Shown here piece by piece: positions 1-9,223 of a stretch of 64,000 bases of DNA (position 1 is the first letter of the stretch; every line of letters begins with the position of its first letter). This DNA is from Flaveria trinervia (Eukaryota > Streptophyta > Magnoliopsida > Asterales > Asteraceae). The position numbers and the translations under genes are program-made. Where the stretch lies: the NCBI GenBank assembly GCA_025506515.1, contig CM046442.1, forward strand, positions 60,001,376 through 60,065,375, given 5' to 3'. The notes under the pieces were generated by a model that was not told the DNA's origin, ran no database searches, and worked only from the letters and a program-made list of their open reading frames with translations.

Positions 1-1
1 G

Positions 2-538
2 TTCAGCATTCCAAGGACTCCGGAACAAAATGGAGTAGTGGAGAGAAAGAACAGGACCCTCATTGAAGCTGCAAGGTCCATGCTGGCTGACTCAGGTTTG
101 CCATTGACCTTTTGGGCCGAAGCTGTCAACACAGCTTGTTATGTGCAAAATAGAGTTTTAGTAAATCAGAGGTTGATGAAGACTCCATATGAAGTTCTCC
201 ATCATTTGGCTCCACTGATTTCATTTTTCAAAGCATTTGGGTGTCCCTGTTTTATTCTCAACACAAAGGATCAACTCCACAAATTTGATCCTAAGGTGGA
301 TGCAGGATACTTTGTTGGTTATTCATCTACTTGCAAAGCATACAGAGTCTTCAACTGCAGAACAAAGATGGTTGAAGAAACTCTACATGTTAAGTTTAAT
401 GAATCTCCAAAGGACAAGATTCCACAAAGTCCTGTGGAGTTATTTGATCTGGACATACTGCAATATGTTCCTTATCAAACTCCTGCTGTTGCTCCTGTCA
501 ATAGTTCACCACCTGGTGGTACTGCTGATGATGATTGA
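2..538 (+). pseudogene. pol: Integrase C-terminal half of element A (partial)
   Basis: The frame is open from base 2 and begins in the integrase core with the copia signature PRTPEQNGVVERKN, which carries the catalytic Glu of the D,D-35-E triad. The conserved run FWAEAVNTACYVQNRVL and the C-terminal GYFVGYSSTCKAYRV block follow. The two catalytic Asp residues lie upstream of the window. The frame ends at TGA 536-538. Here A is 2 bp shorter than B in a GAT run, and about 90 bp later another 1-bp loss restores the frame. The stop therefore reflects a small compensated indel pair in the integrase-RT linker (539-757), not loss of a domain. Confidence 0.9.
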
Positions 539-757
539 TTGCAGTACTCACCTCTTCAGGTTTAGTGATCAGCTGCCTGATTCAACTAGACCTGATGTTC
601 CTGTAGCACCAGTAGCACCATCCACAACAATGCTGATGAGATTTCTTCGAATTCAACTTCCTTTGAATTACCATCCACTGATTGGTTTCAAGGAAATGAT
701 TCACCATCACCATCTGTTGCTGCTGAACCGGCTACAAACACTTGCACAGATCTCATT

Positions 758-2404
758 GTGTATCAAGATCTGAAGAATCACCCCATGTCTCAAATCATTG
801 GTGATATCACTGCTGGAGTATCAACAAGAAGTCAATTGTCAAACTTCTGCTTCTATGCTCTCTTCATCAGTCAGCAAGAGCCAAAGAATTATCACATTGC
901 TTTAAAGGACAATGGATGGGTTGATGCCATGCAGCTTGAGCTTCTTCAGTTCAAGAAACAGCAAGTGTGGGAACTGGTTCCTCTACCTCCAGGTAAGTGT
1001 GCAATAGGCACTAAATGGGTGTTTAGGAACAAAACTGATGAAAATGGGCTTATTGTTAAGAACAAGGCCAGACTGGTTGTTCAGGGGTTTGCACAAGAAG
1101 AAGGTATTGATTATGATGAAACCTTTGCCCCTGTAGCCAGACTGGAAGCAATTCGATTGTTTTTAGCTTATGCTGCTTATCAAAAACTTAAAGTCTTTCA
1201 AATGGATGTCAAAAGTGCATTTTTGTATGGAAAAGTTAAAGAAGAGGTTTATGTATGTCAACCTCCAGGCTTTGAGGACAACAAACATCCTAATTGGGTG
1301 TATAAGCTTGATAAAGCTCTTTATGGGTTAAAACAAGCTCCCAGAGCCTGGTATGAGACATTATCAAACTTTCTTCTGGAAAACAATTTCACTAGAGGCT
1401 CCATAGACAAGACTTTATTTATTAAGAAAGCTGGGCAGCATAATCTACTTGTTCAAATTTATGTAGATGATATTATTTTTGCATCCTCTGATCCAAAGTT
1501 GTGTGATGCCTTTACAAAGTTGATGCAACAGAAGTTTGAAATGAGTGCCATGGGAGAATTACAGTTCTTTCTGGGGTTGCAAATCAAACAAAAGGCTGAT
1601 GGAATTTTTATTCATCAATCCAAATATACAAAAGATCTTTTGCAAAAGTTTGATTTACAAAACTGTAAGCCCTGTTCTACTCCCATGAGCAGCACCACAC
1701 AACTGGACTCAGATCAGAAAGGTAAAGTGGTTGATGAAACACTTTACAGATGTATGATTGGGTCCTTGATGTATTTAACAGCTTCTAGACCAGATATTAT
1801 GTTTGCTACATGTGTTTGTGCTAGATTTCAGGCTGCACCTAAAGAGTCTCATCTGATTGCAGTCAAGAGGATCTTTAGATATCTGCAAGGCACTCCATCT
1901 CTAGGTTTATGGTATTCTACCAACCATTCTGGTAAATTAGTTGCTTTTTCTGACAGTGACTATGCAGGGTGTAAGTTGACCAGGAAATCAACTTCTGGTG
2001 GATGCCAATTCCTAGGCAACTGCTTGATTTCTTGGCAGAGCAAGAAACAGACCTCAGTTGCTACATCCACTGCGGAAGCAGAGTACATTGCTGCTGCAAG
2101 CTGTACATCTCAGGTACTCTGGCTTCAAAACCAACTTTTGGATTATGGCATTACAGAGACTAAGACTCCATTGTTAATGGATAGTGCTTCAGCTCTTTGC
2201 ATTGTCAAAAATCCAGTCCAGCACTCTAGGACCAAACATATAGAGATCAGACACCATTTTATAAGAGACTGTTTTGAAAAAGGTCTGATTGATCCTAAGT
2301 TTGTGCCCAGTGCTGATGAGCTTGCAGACATTTTTACTAAGCCTTTGGATAGTTCAACTTTCCAAAACCTGGTGTTAAGGCTTGGTATGCTGCAGCTAGA
2401 ATAG
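758..2404 (+). CDS. pol: Reverse transcriptase and RNase H of element A
   Basis: This 548-residue open frame is the longest intact coding block in the window. It holds a complete copia RT: TKWVFRNK near residue 85, the first catalytic Asp in QMDVKSAF at about 150, and YVDDI at about 235-239. The RT-RNase H connection TASRPDIMFATCVCARFQ follows. RNase H has Asp in FSDSDYAG (about 399), Glu in STAEAEY (about 442) and Asp in LLMDSAS, so all catalytic residues are present. The frame ends with LGMLQLE, a typical copia pol end. The Met at 758 is only the first ATG in frame; the natural protein is a Gag-Pol polyprotein entered from upstream. Element B has the same region broken by short deletions. 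Confidence 0.95.
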   Translation: MYQDLKNHPMSQIIGDITAGVSTRSQLSNFCFYALFISQQEPKNYHIALKDNGWVDAMQLELLQFKKQQVWELVPLPPGKCAIGTKWVFRNKTDENGLIVKNKARLVVQGFAQEEGIDYDETFAPVARLEAIRLFLAYAAYQKLKVFQMDVKSAFLYGKVKEEVYVCQPPGFEDNKHPNWVYKLDKALYGLKQAPRAWYETLSNFLLENNFTRGSIDKTLFIKKAGQHNLLVQIYVDDIIFASSDPKLCDAFTKLMQQKFEMSAMGELQFFLGLQIKQKADGIFIHQSKYTKDLLQKFDLQNCKPCSTPMSSTTQLDSDQKGKVVDETLYRCMIGSLMYLTASRPDIMFATCVCARFQAAPKESHLIAVKRIFRYLQGTPSLGLWYSTNHSGKLVAFSDSDYAGCKLTRKSTSGGCQFLGNCLISWQSKKQTSVATSTAEAEYIAAASCTSQVLWLQNQLLDYGITETKTPLLMDSASALCIVKNPVQHSRTKHIEIRHHFIRDCFEKGLIDPKFVPSADELADIFTKPLDSSTFQNLVLRLGMLQLE

Positions 2405-2787
2405 GTGACAACTACTGATGATCTCAGTAATTCATATTGATGATCATGAGTGCATGTCACATATAAGTACTGATGAGCTCTTTTAACCTCAGTACTTTTT
2501 ATAACTACTGAAGGCTAAAAGTTCTCACAAGTACTGAAGTACTTCATCTGCTCTAAACTACTGAAGTAGTTACAACTACTGATGTAGTCATAACTACTGA
2601 AATCAGTAAAACAGATAAGTACTGATGTCCTATGAAACAACTGAAATCAGCCATAAACTGATGAATGTGTTGAGGATAGTTTGAAACAGCTGAAAAGCTA
2701 AGAATTGACGAAAACAGCTGACGAGAACTTTCTCCTCAGTCGTTTGTACCACTGCTGTTTCATTTTAAACAACTGAAGCAAAACCAC
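2405..2787 (+). other. Element A spacer, irregular part, downstream of RNase H
   Basis: This has no gene. It is filled with irregular copies of AACTACTGATG, CAGTAGTT and AAGTACTGAAGTACTT, the same short words that fill the U3 of this family's LTR. It leads into the regular array that starts at 2788. Confidence 0.85.
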
Positions 2788-3075
2788 GTCTTCAGTAGTT
2801 TTTAACTACTGATGACCAATACCAAGTCTTCAGTTGTTTACAACAGCTGATGACTAAAACCACTGTCTTCAGTAGTTTCATAACTACTGATGACAAACAC
2901 CATGTCCTCAGTTGTTTCAATCACCTGAAGTCAAAACCACGGTCTTCAGTAGTTTTCTAAACTACTGATGCCTAACACCGCGACTTCAGCTGTTTCAACG
3001 TCTGAAAGGATAATACCATGTCAACGGTCGTTTAAAACTACTGATGACTAACACCACATCCTTCAGTCATTTCCT
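2788..3075 (+). repeat. Regular ~39-bp tandem array of imperfect palindromes upstream of ORF3
   Basis: Eight units begin near 2788, 2826, 2865, 2904, 2942, 2982, 3020 and 3059, which gives spacings of 38, 39, 39, 38, 40, 38 and 39 bp. Each unit is a degenerate hairpin of the form GTCTTCAGTAGTT, a short loop, then AACTACTGATGAC and ACACCA. Units with CAGTAGTT tend to alternate with units carrying CAGTTGTT or CAGCTGTT. The array stops about 12 bp before a TATA-like box. The same array with the same phasing lies in element B (31411-31695). The words also occur in the LTR U3. Confidence 0.9.
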
Positions 3076-3086
3076 CACCCGTACCC

Positions 3087-3094
3087 TATATATA
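3087..3094 (+). promoter_or_regulatory. TATA-like box upstream of ORF3 of element A
   Basis: TATATATA lies 66 bp before the ORF3 ATG at 3160, just after the palindrome array. It is followed by a C/T-rich leader like a plant 5' UTR. The same arrangement is present in element B. A promoter role is an inference. Confidence 0.6.
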
Positions 3095-3159
3095 CCCTTA
3101 ACCTGAGCTCTCCATACTTCATCTTCTTCAAACCTAACGTTCCTCTCCAACAAATTTCC

Positions 3160-4392
3160 ATGGCGTCTTTGCAAATTAAACCGCGACACAACTGTGTTGC
3201 CTACCTCACAAAATCGCCGATCTGGACTAAGTTCGATACTGCTATCGATCTTATGGTCCAGTCCCAATACAACAAGGCATTCCTTCTGAACCCCGTTTTA
3301 CATGCCGAATCCTTGAACCAATTTTGGATGAACGTTAATGTTACTACTGAGGAGAGCAACACACTATCCCTCCGGTCAGTCGTCAACAACAGAAGTAGTG
3401 ATTACTCCTGCAACAATCCGTAAAATTCTTCACTGAGTGATGCTACCTCTCCTGCTGGATATCCGAAGGGCACTATAGATCTCTCATTTGCTCGGCATGG
3501 ATATCAAGGTGATCTCAGTGCCACCACCATAATGAAGAAACATTTTAATGATGCTGAGCGCCTGATCTTTCACATGGTCAATGTATGTTTGGCCCCTAAG
3601 ACATCGTCTTGGGATCAAATGTCCACCAAATGGCAGCAGGTATTGTATTCTATCCTTGAGCAACAACCACTGAACTTTTCCGAATTAATATTTTCAGAGC
3701 TCAAAGATATGGCTCAAAAATTAACTGCCAACCGTTGGATACTCTATCCACGGTTCATCATGGCCATTATAATAGACCAGCTTAATGCTGAGGGACTTGT
3801 TGGCGTGGGAGTCCCTGCTACGGCTGTTTTGCCAGAAGTATACTCCCGGCACAACTCCGACCGGACACTCAAACTGGCTGCCAAGCTGCGAAAACCCACG
3901 CAGCTGGAACCCACAGCCACCACCTCCAAATCCAATGTCCCCACCAAACCCACCAAAAAGAAACCCAAAAAGGCTACTCAGGGAATTGAGTCCCCTGAGG
4001 ATGCTCCTGCACAACAAACGCAGGATATATCCACTAGTCCAAACCCCCTAGTGGATACAATGACTCCTCCAGCTACAGCCGCTCAGGCTTCCTCTCAACA
4101 GGAGCCTGCAGCAACCCAAGGGGCACCTACTTATCTGGGATCTTCCTCACTTGAGGAGATTGCCATTGAAGAGCACATCCACCCCAGGTGCACACTGCTT
4201 CTACCCCTGTACCCCACCAACCGCCCCTCACAGCCCAACTTTAATAGTTGCTCAAGTGCTGACTCAATTGCACTCCTCACCCCCCCCCAGAAACCACTTC
4301 TTACTGGGAATGCCTCTACAATTGAGGGGGAGGAACACAGTGCATTTGAGAACCCACAGCACGGGGTTTACCAATTCTATCTCCTGGTGTAG
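3160..4392 (+). pseudogene. ORF3 (env-like position), N-terminal part, element A
   Basis: The ATG at 3160 opens MASLQIKPRHNCVAYLTKSP, which element B also has. After a small frame break near 3420 the frame resumes and covers the best conserved part of this ORF: GYPKGTIDLSFA, a K-HFNDAERLIFHMVNVCL segment, SSWDQMSTKW, LNFSELIF and LYPRFIM. Similar spacing and residues (GY-GDLS, FL-H, CLS-K, WDQ, FN-S, YPRF) occur in ORF3 of elements G, I and J. A Pro/Thr/Lys/Gln-rich linker follows from about 3890. I see no signal peptide or membrane segment, so env-like refers to position only. The biochemical function is unknown. One frameshift near 4390 ends this frame. Confidence 0.8.
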
Positions 4393-6514
4393 AGAAGGAG
4401 ATAAGAATATCTAGTGAGGCTGCCACCTCCTCTGACTCAGCACATGACCAGAGTGAGGCTGGTAACATTGCTAAGACCTCCCTAGAGGCAACAGCCGATG
4501 AAGGACAACGTCCTGAGGCTGGAAGTCCCCAGTTCCAAGACAAAGGGGCACATGCTACATCTGGTCTACACCCAGAGCATGTATATCCTGCTACAAGCAG
4601 GAGGTCAGGTGATTCAGCATATGCTGATGATGACCTGGGCTTCTTCTATGATGTTCTTGCCCAGAACACGATCCTAGAGGAGGAAGTCAGTAGACTGCAA
4701 AACCTACTTGACCAACTCTCTCAAGGAGTAAGACCATCTGCCACCACATCAACCCAACAGATGGCACCTTCCTCTGAAGGTCTCCTAAACACACAACCAC
4801 TCACAAAATCTCAGCCACCTGCCTCTGTTTCTGGCACCATTCCTCAGGGACAGAACCCCCCTGAGCAACTGGCTGCTATCCTTCAAAATCCCCTATCTCT
4901 CATCACCCCACAGCTAACTGAATTGGTGATCAAAACTGTTGATGAGAGACTTTCTTCTGTCTTACAACCCATGGTGGAGAATGTTCTGAGCAAACAACTT
5001 TCTGCTACTCAATTCCCTGCAACCAATGCACCCAAAAAGGGGGAGAGTTCAGCAGTGAAAGGTAAAAGAAAGAGGAAAGAGAAGGAGAAGAAACAGAAGA
5101 GACAGTAGTGGAAACTGAGGAGTTGGTTGAGGAGACTGAGAAAGAGAAGGAAATGAGAAGGAGGAGGCTACCATGGAGAAAGTGACTGAAAGTTCAAAAG
5201 ACTTTCATGTCACATACAAGAAAAAGAAGAAGGATGAAAAAGAGAAAGCCTTGGAGCTGATGGTGAAAGAGGCTGATGCCGAACACAGCAGATCAATGGA
5301 TAACATCATTGATCAGTTGTTTAGGCAAGGCCATGACACTGAAAAACTTGATTCTGAGATCAGAAGACTAGAGATTGAAGAAATCCAATCAAGATGGTCA
5401 AGTTATGATGTGTCAGAAAGAGAAAGGCTGGAGATCATGATCAGATTTATAGCAAAACATCTTGGAAGATCATTGATCGAGATCAAAGCTTGGTCCAGGG
5501 ACAGTATCTTGGCAATAACCACCAAGATCTGTTCGTCTGAAGAATATACAAAAGGTTTAATTGTTGAAGTTTTAAATGAAGCTGGTGCTGGGCAGGACTG
5601 AACTAGCCAAACAGTCAAAAGCCAAACTCACATCCAAAATGCTAGAACAGCCTGTCAACATTCCCACATCAAAACTACCAAAACCACAACCCACAAACCA
5701 ATTCCCTCACCCTCTAAACCAACAGCCGATGATGCACCCAAGAAGAAGAAGAGAAGGGTGTTGAGGCTAGAAGAAGTAGAAGAAGAGGATGAAGATGATA
5801 GTCTGCCACTCTCTGCTGTTCTGAAGCTACCAAAGCCCCAGAGTCAATCCATGATCACACCCGACTCTCAAAGGGAAATGGTCAGAGTAAAGATAGAGAA
5901 GAAGAACAGCAGAAACAGCACGATGAGCAACTGTTGAAGATGGTTGACAAGGAATTTCCTCAGTCATCATCTATTCAAGCCATGAAAGGGCATGCTCAAA
6001 GGCTGTACACTCTCAGACACACCTTTCAGTATCAGAGGGAGAGAGTGAGAGTATGGCCAGACCCCAGGGTGAGTTCTAGAATCCATAAAAGAACTATCCC
6101 ACACAGATACAACGGCCAAGTACGAAAAACAATAGAATCTACCATCATGCTGGCCGTTGTAGTCTCACCTTGGGAAATCATTGATGAATTCAAGAAAGCT
6201 CACCAAGCAAAGAAGACACCTCAAGCCTTACTAGAAAACAAGATGATTAAGAAGGGTTGTTATACAAAAAGCTTGAAGACATCCAAAAGAATGAGCTCCA
6301 GTTACTCCTTGAAGGCAACCATCCGGATGAATTTGTATACAGGGAGGTAACTACGGTGGAGCTGAAGAATGGCAGGACCATGAAGTACTTATCAGAGTAC
6401 TATGGTCCAGAGTTCTTCTTCGAAGGAGGAGCTGAAGAACTCTCTCAAGAGGAACAAATTGTTCTCCTTGAGGCCTATGTTCGTGAGTCGTACAGACTCA
6501 TTATGGGGAAGTGA
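4393..6514 (+). pseudogene. ORF3 C-terminal part, element A (several frame breaks)
   Basis: Coding continues in shifting frames. An acidic, low-complexity stretch ending in a short helix (FFYDVLAQNTILEEEVSRL, 4640-4720) comes first, then 4761-5108 with a Lys/Arg-rich end, and 5173-5601 with a charged helical domain (RLEIMIRFIAKHLGRSLIEI, ILAITTKICSS). Next come a Pro-rich linker, a segment from 5934 with RLYTLRHTFQYQRERVRVW, and the end at 6257-6514 (YLSEYYGPEFFFEGGAEEL). The match to B is close, so the breaks are recent small indels. Coding-like sequence goes on past the stop to about 6676 in another frame, as in B and J. Function is not recognised. Confidence 0.7.
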
Positions 6515-6719
6515 ATCTCATGAATGGGATAACACTCTGTGTCCAGTTCCCCAAAACAGAGTTCCCATTCATACTCTGCCAAACAAATATTTGAGGTTCT
6601 TCCCAGGCCGGAGCGTACATGGGTCATCTTCTCTACTGATCAAGAAGGAAAAAGACCAACATTTTTGCCATCAATAAGTGGGAGTTTAAATAAGTTAGAG
6701 GTTTTGGCTGCATTGGTTC
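6515..6719 (+). other. ORF3 tail and 3' UTR of element A
   Basis: This short stretch lies between the last ORF3 stop and the polypurine tract. In another frame it still looks coding (IFSTDQEGKRPTF), so the true ORF3 end may be near 6676 once frame errors are allowed for. A second purine-rich word, AAGTGGGAG, lies near 6669. Multiple polypurine tracts are known in Sireviruses. Confidence 0.6.
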
Positions 6720-6729
6720 AGGGGGAGTT
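6720..6729 (+). promoter_or_regulatory. Polypurine tract of element A
   Basis: AGGGGGAGTT directly precedes the LTR start TGTTGG and would prime plus-strand DNA synthesis. The same tract precedes B's 3' LTR at 35311-35320. Confidence 0.9.
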
Positions 6730-7191
6730 TGTTGGACCAAAAGAACCAATGAGCCAAGATCAGAAAATCTCTAAGTCCCACACGGTATCACAACAACTGC
6801 TGAAAGCCTCATCAGTAGTTTGACAAGTGCTGAAGACTTCAACAGCTGAAGATCAAGTGCTGAAGACCTTAACAGCTGAAGAACCAAAGTGCTGAAGTAC
6901 AACAGCTGAAGAACACAAGTGCTGAAGCTGAAAGACCAAAGTACTGAAGCACAACAGCTGAAGAGTTCACAAGTGCTGAAGATCAACAACTGATGTACAA
7001 AGTCTGAAGACAAAGACTGAAGACATCAGCTGATGATATCTACTGAAGTCATCAGCTGATGAAACGCCTGAAGGTCAAAGTCTGAAGACCAAGTACTGAA
7101 GCCTCAGTAGTTTGTCACAACTGCTGAAGAGTACTTCTTCAGTAGTTGTGATATCAGTAGTTTTATGTTTTATGTTTCAGTAGTTTTGTAA

Positions 7192-7221
7192 AACGACTGA
7201 AGAGCTTGTTCTTCAGTCGTT
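7192..7221. repeat. Perfect 12-bp-arm hairpin in U3 of A's LTR
   Basis: The arms AACGACTGAAGA and TCTTCAGTCGTT flank a 6-bp loop (GCTTGT). The hairpin is retained in both B LTRs (24201-24230, one mismatch; 35778-35807, perfect) and in C's LTR (37659-37688, one mismatch). Confidence 0.93.
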
Positions 7222-7371
7222 GTAGTTTCAGTAGTTTTATATTTTGTACTTAACTTGCTGATATGTTCTCAGTAGTTGTGAACATTTCAGTAGTTTGTTA
7301 AGATTTAGTTATTTCTGTATTGGATCTGCCAGTTGTCACTTTCCGTGATAACAGCAGTGACTGTTGCACTC

Positions 7372-7380
7372 TATATAAGG
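7372..7380 (+). promoter_or_regulatory. LTR TATA box, element A
   Basis: TATATAAGG sits in the context CACTCTATATAAGGAGTGAC. It is conserved at 24382 and 35958 in the LTRs of B and marks the U3 promoter. Confidence 0.8.
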
Positions 7381-7627
7381 AGTGACAACCCATTGTAATC
7401 ATTGAGTGATATGAGCAATTGAATGGAATGTTTGATTGATTTGATTAGAAATATTCTCCATCTATAAACATTCCTAGAAATCAGAAATTCATATTCTCTC
7501 CCTATAACCGTATGCGATCTTAACGCTTACATATATTGTTTGCTTGCTACAATTTGTCTAATTCGTTTGTGTATTCCGCTGCTTTATATTCTGATAAACA
7601 TCAAACTTGTGATCACTGATCCTGTCA

Positions 7628-8426
7628 GCATTACATAGAGTTCATTCAGGAAAAGCTTCATCCATCCTGAATTTCTTTAAAAAATTTCTTTAACAAACTT
7701 GCTTCCTAGATGAATGATAATTTCTTGTGGCTTTTTTTGTTCCCCTGTAGCCCGAGGAAAACGCACATCTCCCCCATCATGCTCATTTCAAAGCGACTAC
7801 CATCACCCCTCTTCGAACTCCCGACACATTATGGATTAGAGGAGCCGAATAATATCACGACATAAAATTGGACTTAGCATTTCACCATCCACTTTCCCCT
7901 TGAATATGTCATATCAATGGTGCCATAAGATAAACCATTGCTATAGATATTATGTTAGTGTCTCATACCAAATCCGAGGTGCCTGATGAAGACGATAAAC
8001 ATACTTATCAAGCTTGTAAACTTTGTCAGGAAAGTCGGGATCCTCAAAACCTGGTGGTTGACACACATAAATCTCCCCATCAATGTTTCCATAAAGGAAT
8101 GCACATTTGACATCCATTTGATAGACTTTGAACTGCTTATGAGCTGCATGAGCTATTAAAATTCTAATGGCTTCAAGACGGGCGACAGGAACAAAGACTT
8201 TAGTATAGTCAATCGTTTCTTCTTGAGCAAAGCCCTCGACCACCAATCGAGACTTGTTCCTTACCACAATGCCACGGTCATCGGGTTTGTTCTTGAACAT
8301 CCATTTCGTGCCAATTGGGCAATTGTTTGGTGGAAGGTCGAAAAGGGTCCACACCTTGAGTTTCTGGAATTGTTGCAGATCTAATTGCATCGATTCAACC
8401 CAGCAAGGGTCCTGAAGAGCCACATG
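7628..8426 (-). pseudogene. pol: Reverse transcriptase fragment of element F
   Basis: The minus-strand frame from 8426 to 7953 encodes RT from VESMQLDLQQFQKLKVW through TKWMFKNK and YQMDVKCAFLYG (first catalytic Asp) to LHQAPRIWYETLT. After a stop, degraded homology can still be followed to 7628: LSYGTID, QFYVVILFGSSNP in place of the usual YVDD box, and FEMSMMGEMCVFLGLQ. The YVDD catalytic Asp pair is thus lost. The N-terminal edge is cut by the 8427-9223 insertion and the C-terminal edge by element A. Confidence 0.88.
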
Positions 8427-9223
8427 CAAGGTTTAAAAGAATGGAATCGAGCCTCAAGGCGTTTTCCCTTCGCCTCACGAGGAGTAAGCCTCAAGGCGAA
8501 ACGAGGCGTAAGCTCGAGGTGGAAATTAAAATTACATATATAAATTATATATCTTATAAAAACTAAAATATTAAACATCAAACAAAGAATATTCTACATA
8601 ATTTCATCATCAAATTTAATAGACATTAATAAAAACTAAAAGTTTACTGATAAAATAAAAACATCCAAACTAGAAAAAAACAACTGGTACTTATTCGAAG
8701 AAGAAGACAAAACAATCGGGTCACTTTATCAAAAACAAAGACGAAATCAAGGGAAATTTTACTACCTATTAATTAATTTCAGTTTGTATTAATCAATTAG
8801 GATTGATTGCCGTCTAATTAAACCTGAATCAAAGACTAAATCAGGGGAAATTCAAACCAAAATTGAAGCAGATGATAACAGACTTTCCACTTTTGAAATC
8901 TAGAATCAACTCTAAATAAAAAATTGAGAAAAGTGGGTCTGCGATGTAATAAAAACTAAGAAAATTGAGTCTGCGTTTGCTGCTTTTTGGTCTAATTAGG
9001 GAGAAAATTGAGAAAATTGTCGAAATCGGTAATAGGTCTTTCCTGCCCACAAATCACCGCCTCAATCAAAAGTCCCGCCTCTACGATTTCTGACTGCCTC
9101 AGCCATAAAAGGTGGACGTACGAGTTGGACCCTTTGAGGCGCCGCCTTAGACCCGATTTTTAACCTCATTGGCTCGAGCGCGCCTCGAGTGTACGCCTCG
9201 AACATTTTTTTAAATTATGCCTG
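8427..9223. mobile_element. MITE-like non-autonomous insertion (~797 bp) in RT of F
   Basis: The block splits the F coding sequence. The F frame reads ...ISQIVPMNVH on one side and HVALQDPCW on the other, and CATG is duplicated at 8423-8426 and 9224-9227. Its ends form an imperfect terminal inverted repeat: CAAGG...TTTAAAAGAATG on the left, and CAGG...TTTAAAAAAATG on the right when read in reverse complement. Subterminal regions are dense in GCCTCAAGGCG and GCCTCGAG palindromes, while the middle is AT-rich with no coding capacity. The superfamily is not assigned: the 4-bp duplication does not fit hAT or Mutator well. Confidence 0.7.

Larger units (their letters stand above)
1..7627 (+). mobile_element. 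Element A: Sirevirus-like copia retrotransposon, 5' end outside window
   Basis: From the window start this reads as integrase C-terminus, RT, RNase H, a palindrome-rich spacer, ORF3, polypurine tract and 3' LTR, all on the + strand. It is nearly identical over long stretches to element B at 28632-36220, so the two are recent copies of one family. It ends at 7627 inside the minus-strand RT of element F. The RT homology of F resumes immediately, so A is inserted into F. The expected 5-bp target duplication would be GCATT (7628-7632); its partner lies upstream of the window. Confidence 0.93.
6730..7627 (+). repeat. 3' LTR of element A (898 bp)
   Basis: It starts TGTTGGACCAAAAG and ends GATCCTGTCA (TG...CA), and it aligns end to end with both LTRs of element B. 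U3 is an array of CAGCTGAAG, AGTGCTGAAG, CAGTAGTT and CAGTCGTT words. Copies of AACAGCTGAA at 6841, 6871 and 6901 are exactly 30 bp apart. A TATA box follows at 7372, then a U5 rich in T. The element is therefore complete at this end. Confidence 0.95.

Noticed and set aside
2143..2460. Open frame antisense to RNase H
   Set aside because: Shadow of the real + strand RT/RNase H reading; no independent support.
3721..4017. Gly/Phe-rich minus-strand frame opposite ORF3
   Set aside because: Arises from the Pro/Lys-rich linker on the other strand; recurs in B (32336-32740) only because the DNA is the same.
3160..6514. ORF3 as a true envelope glycoprotein
   Set aside because: No signal peptide, no transmembrane helix and no Cys/N-glycosylation pattern; only its position is env-like.
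6771..7013. Leu/Ser-rich minus-strand frame in the LTR
   Set aside because: Produced by the CAGCTGAAG repeats; repeated in the other LTRs (23779, 35362) for the same reason. Not coding.
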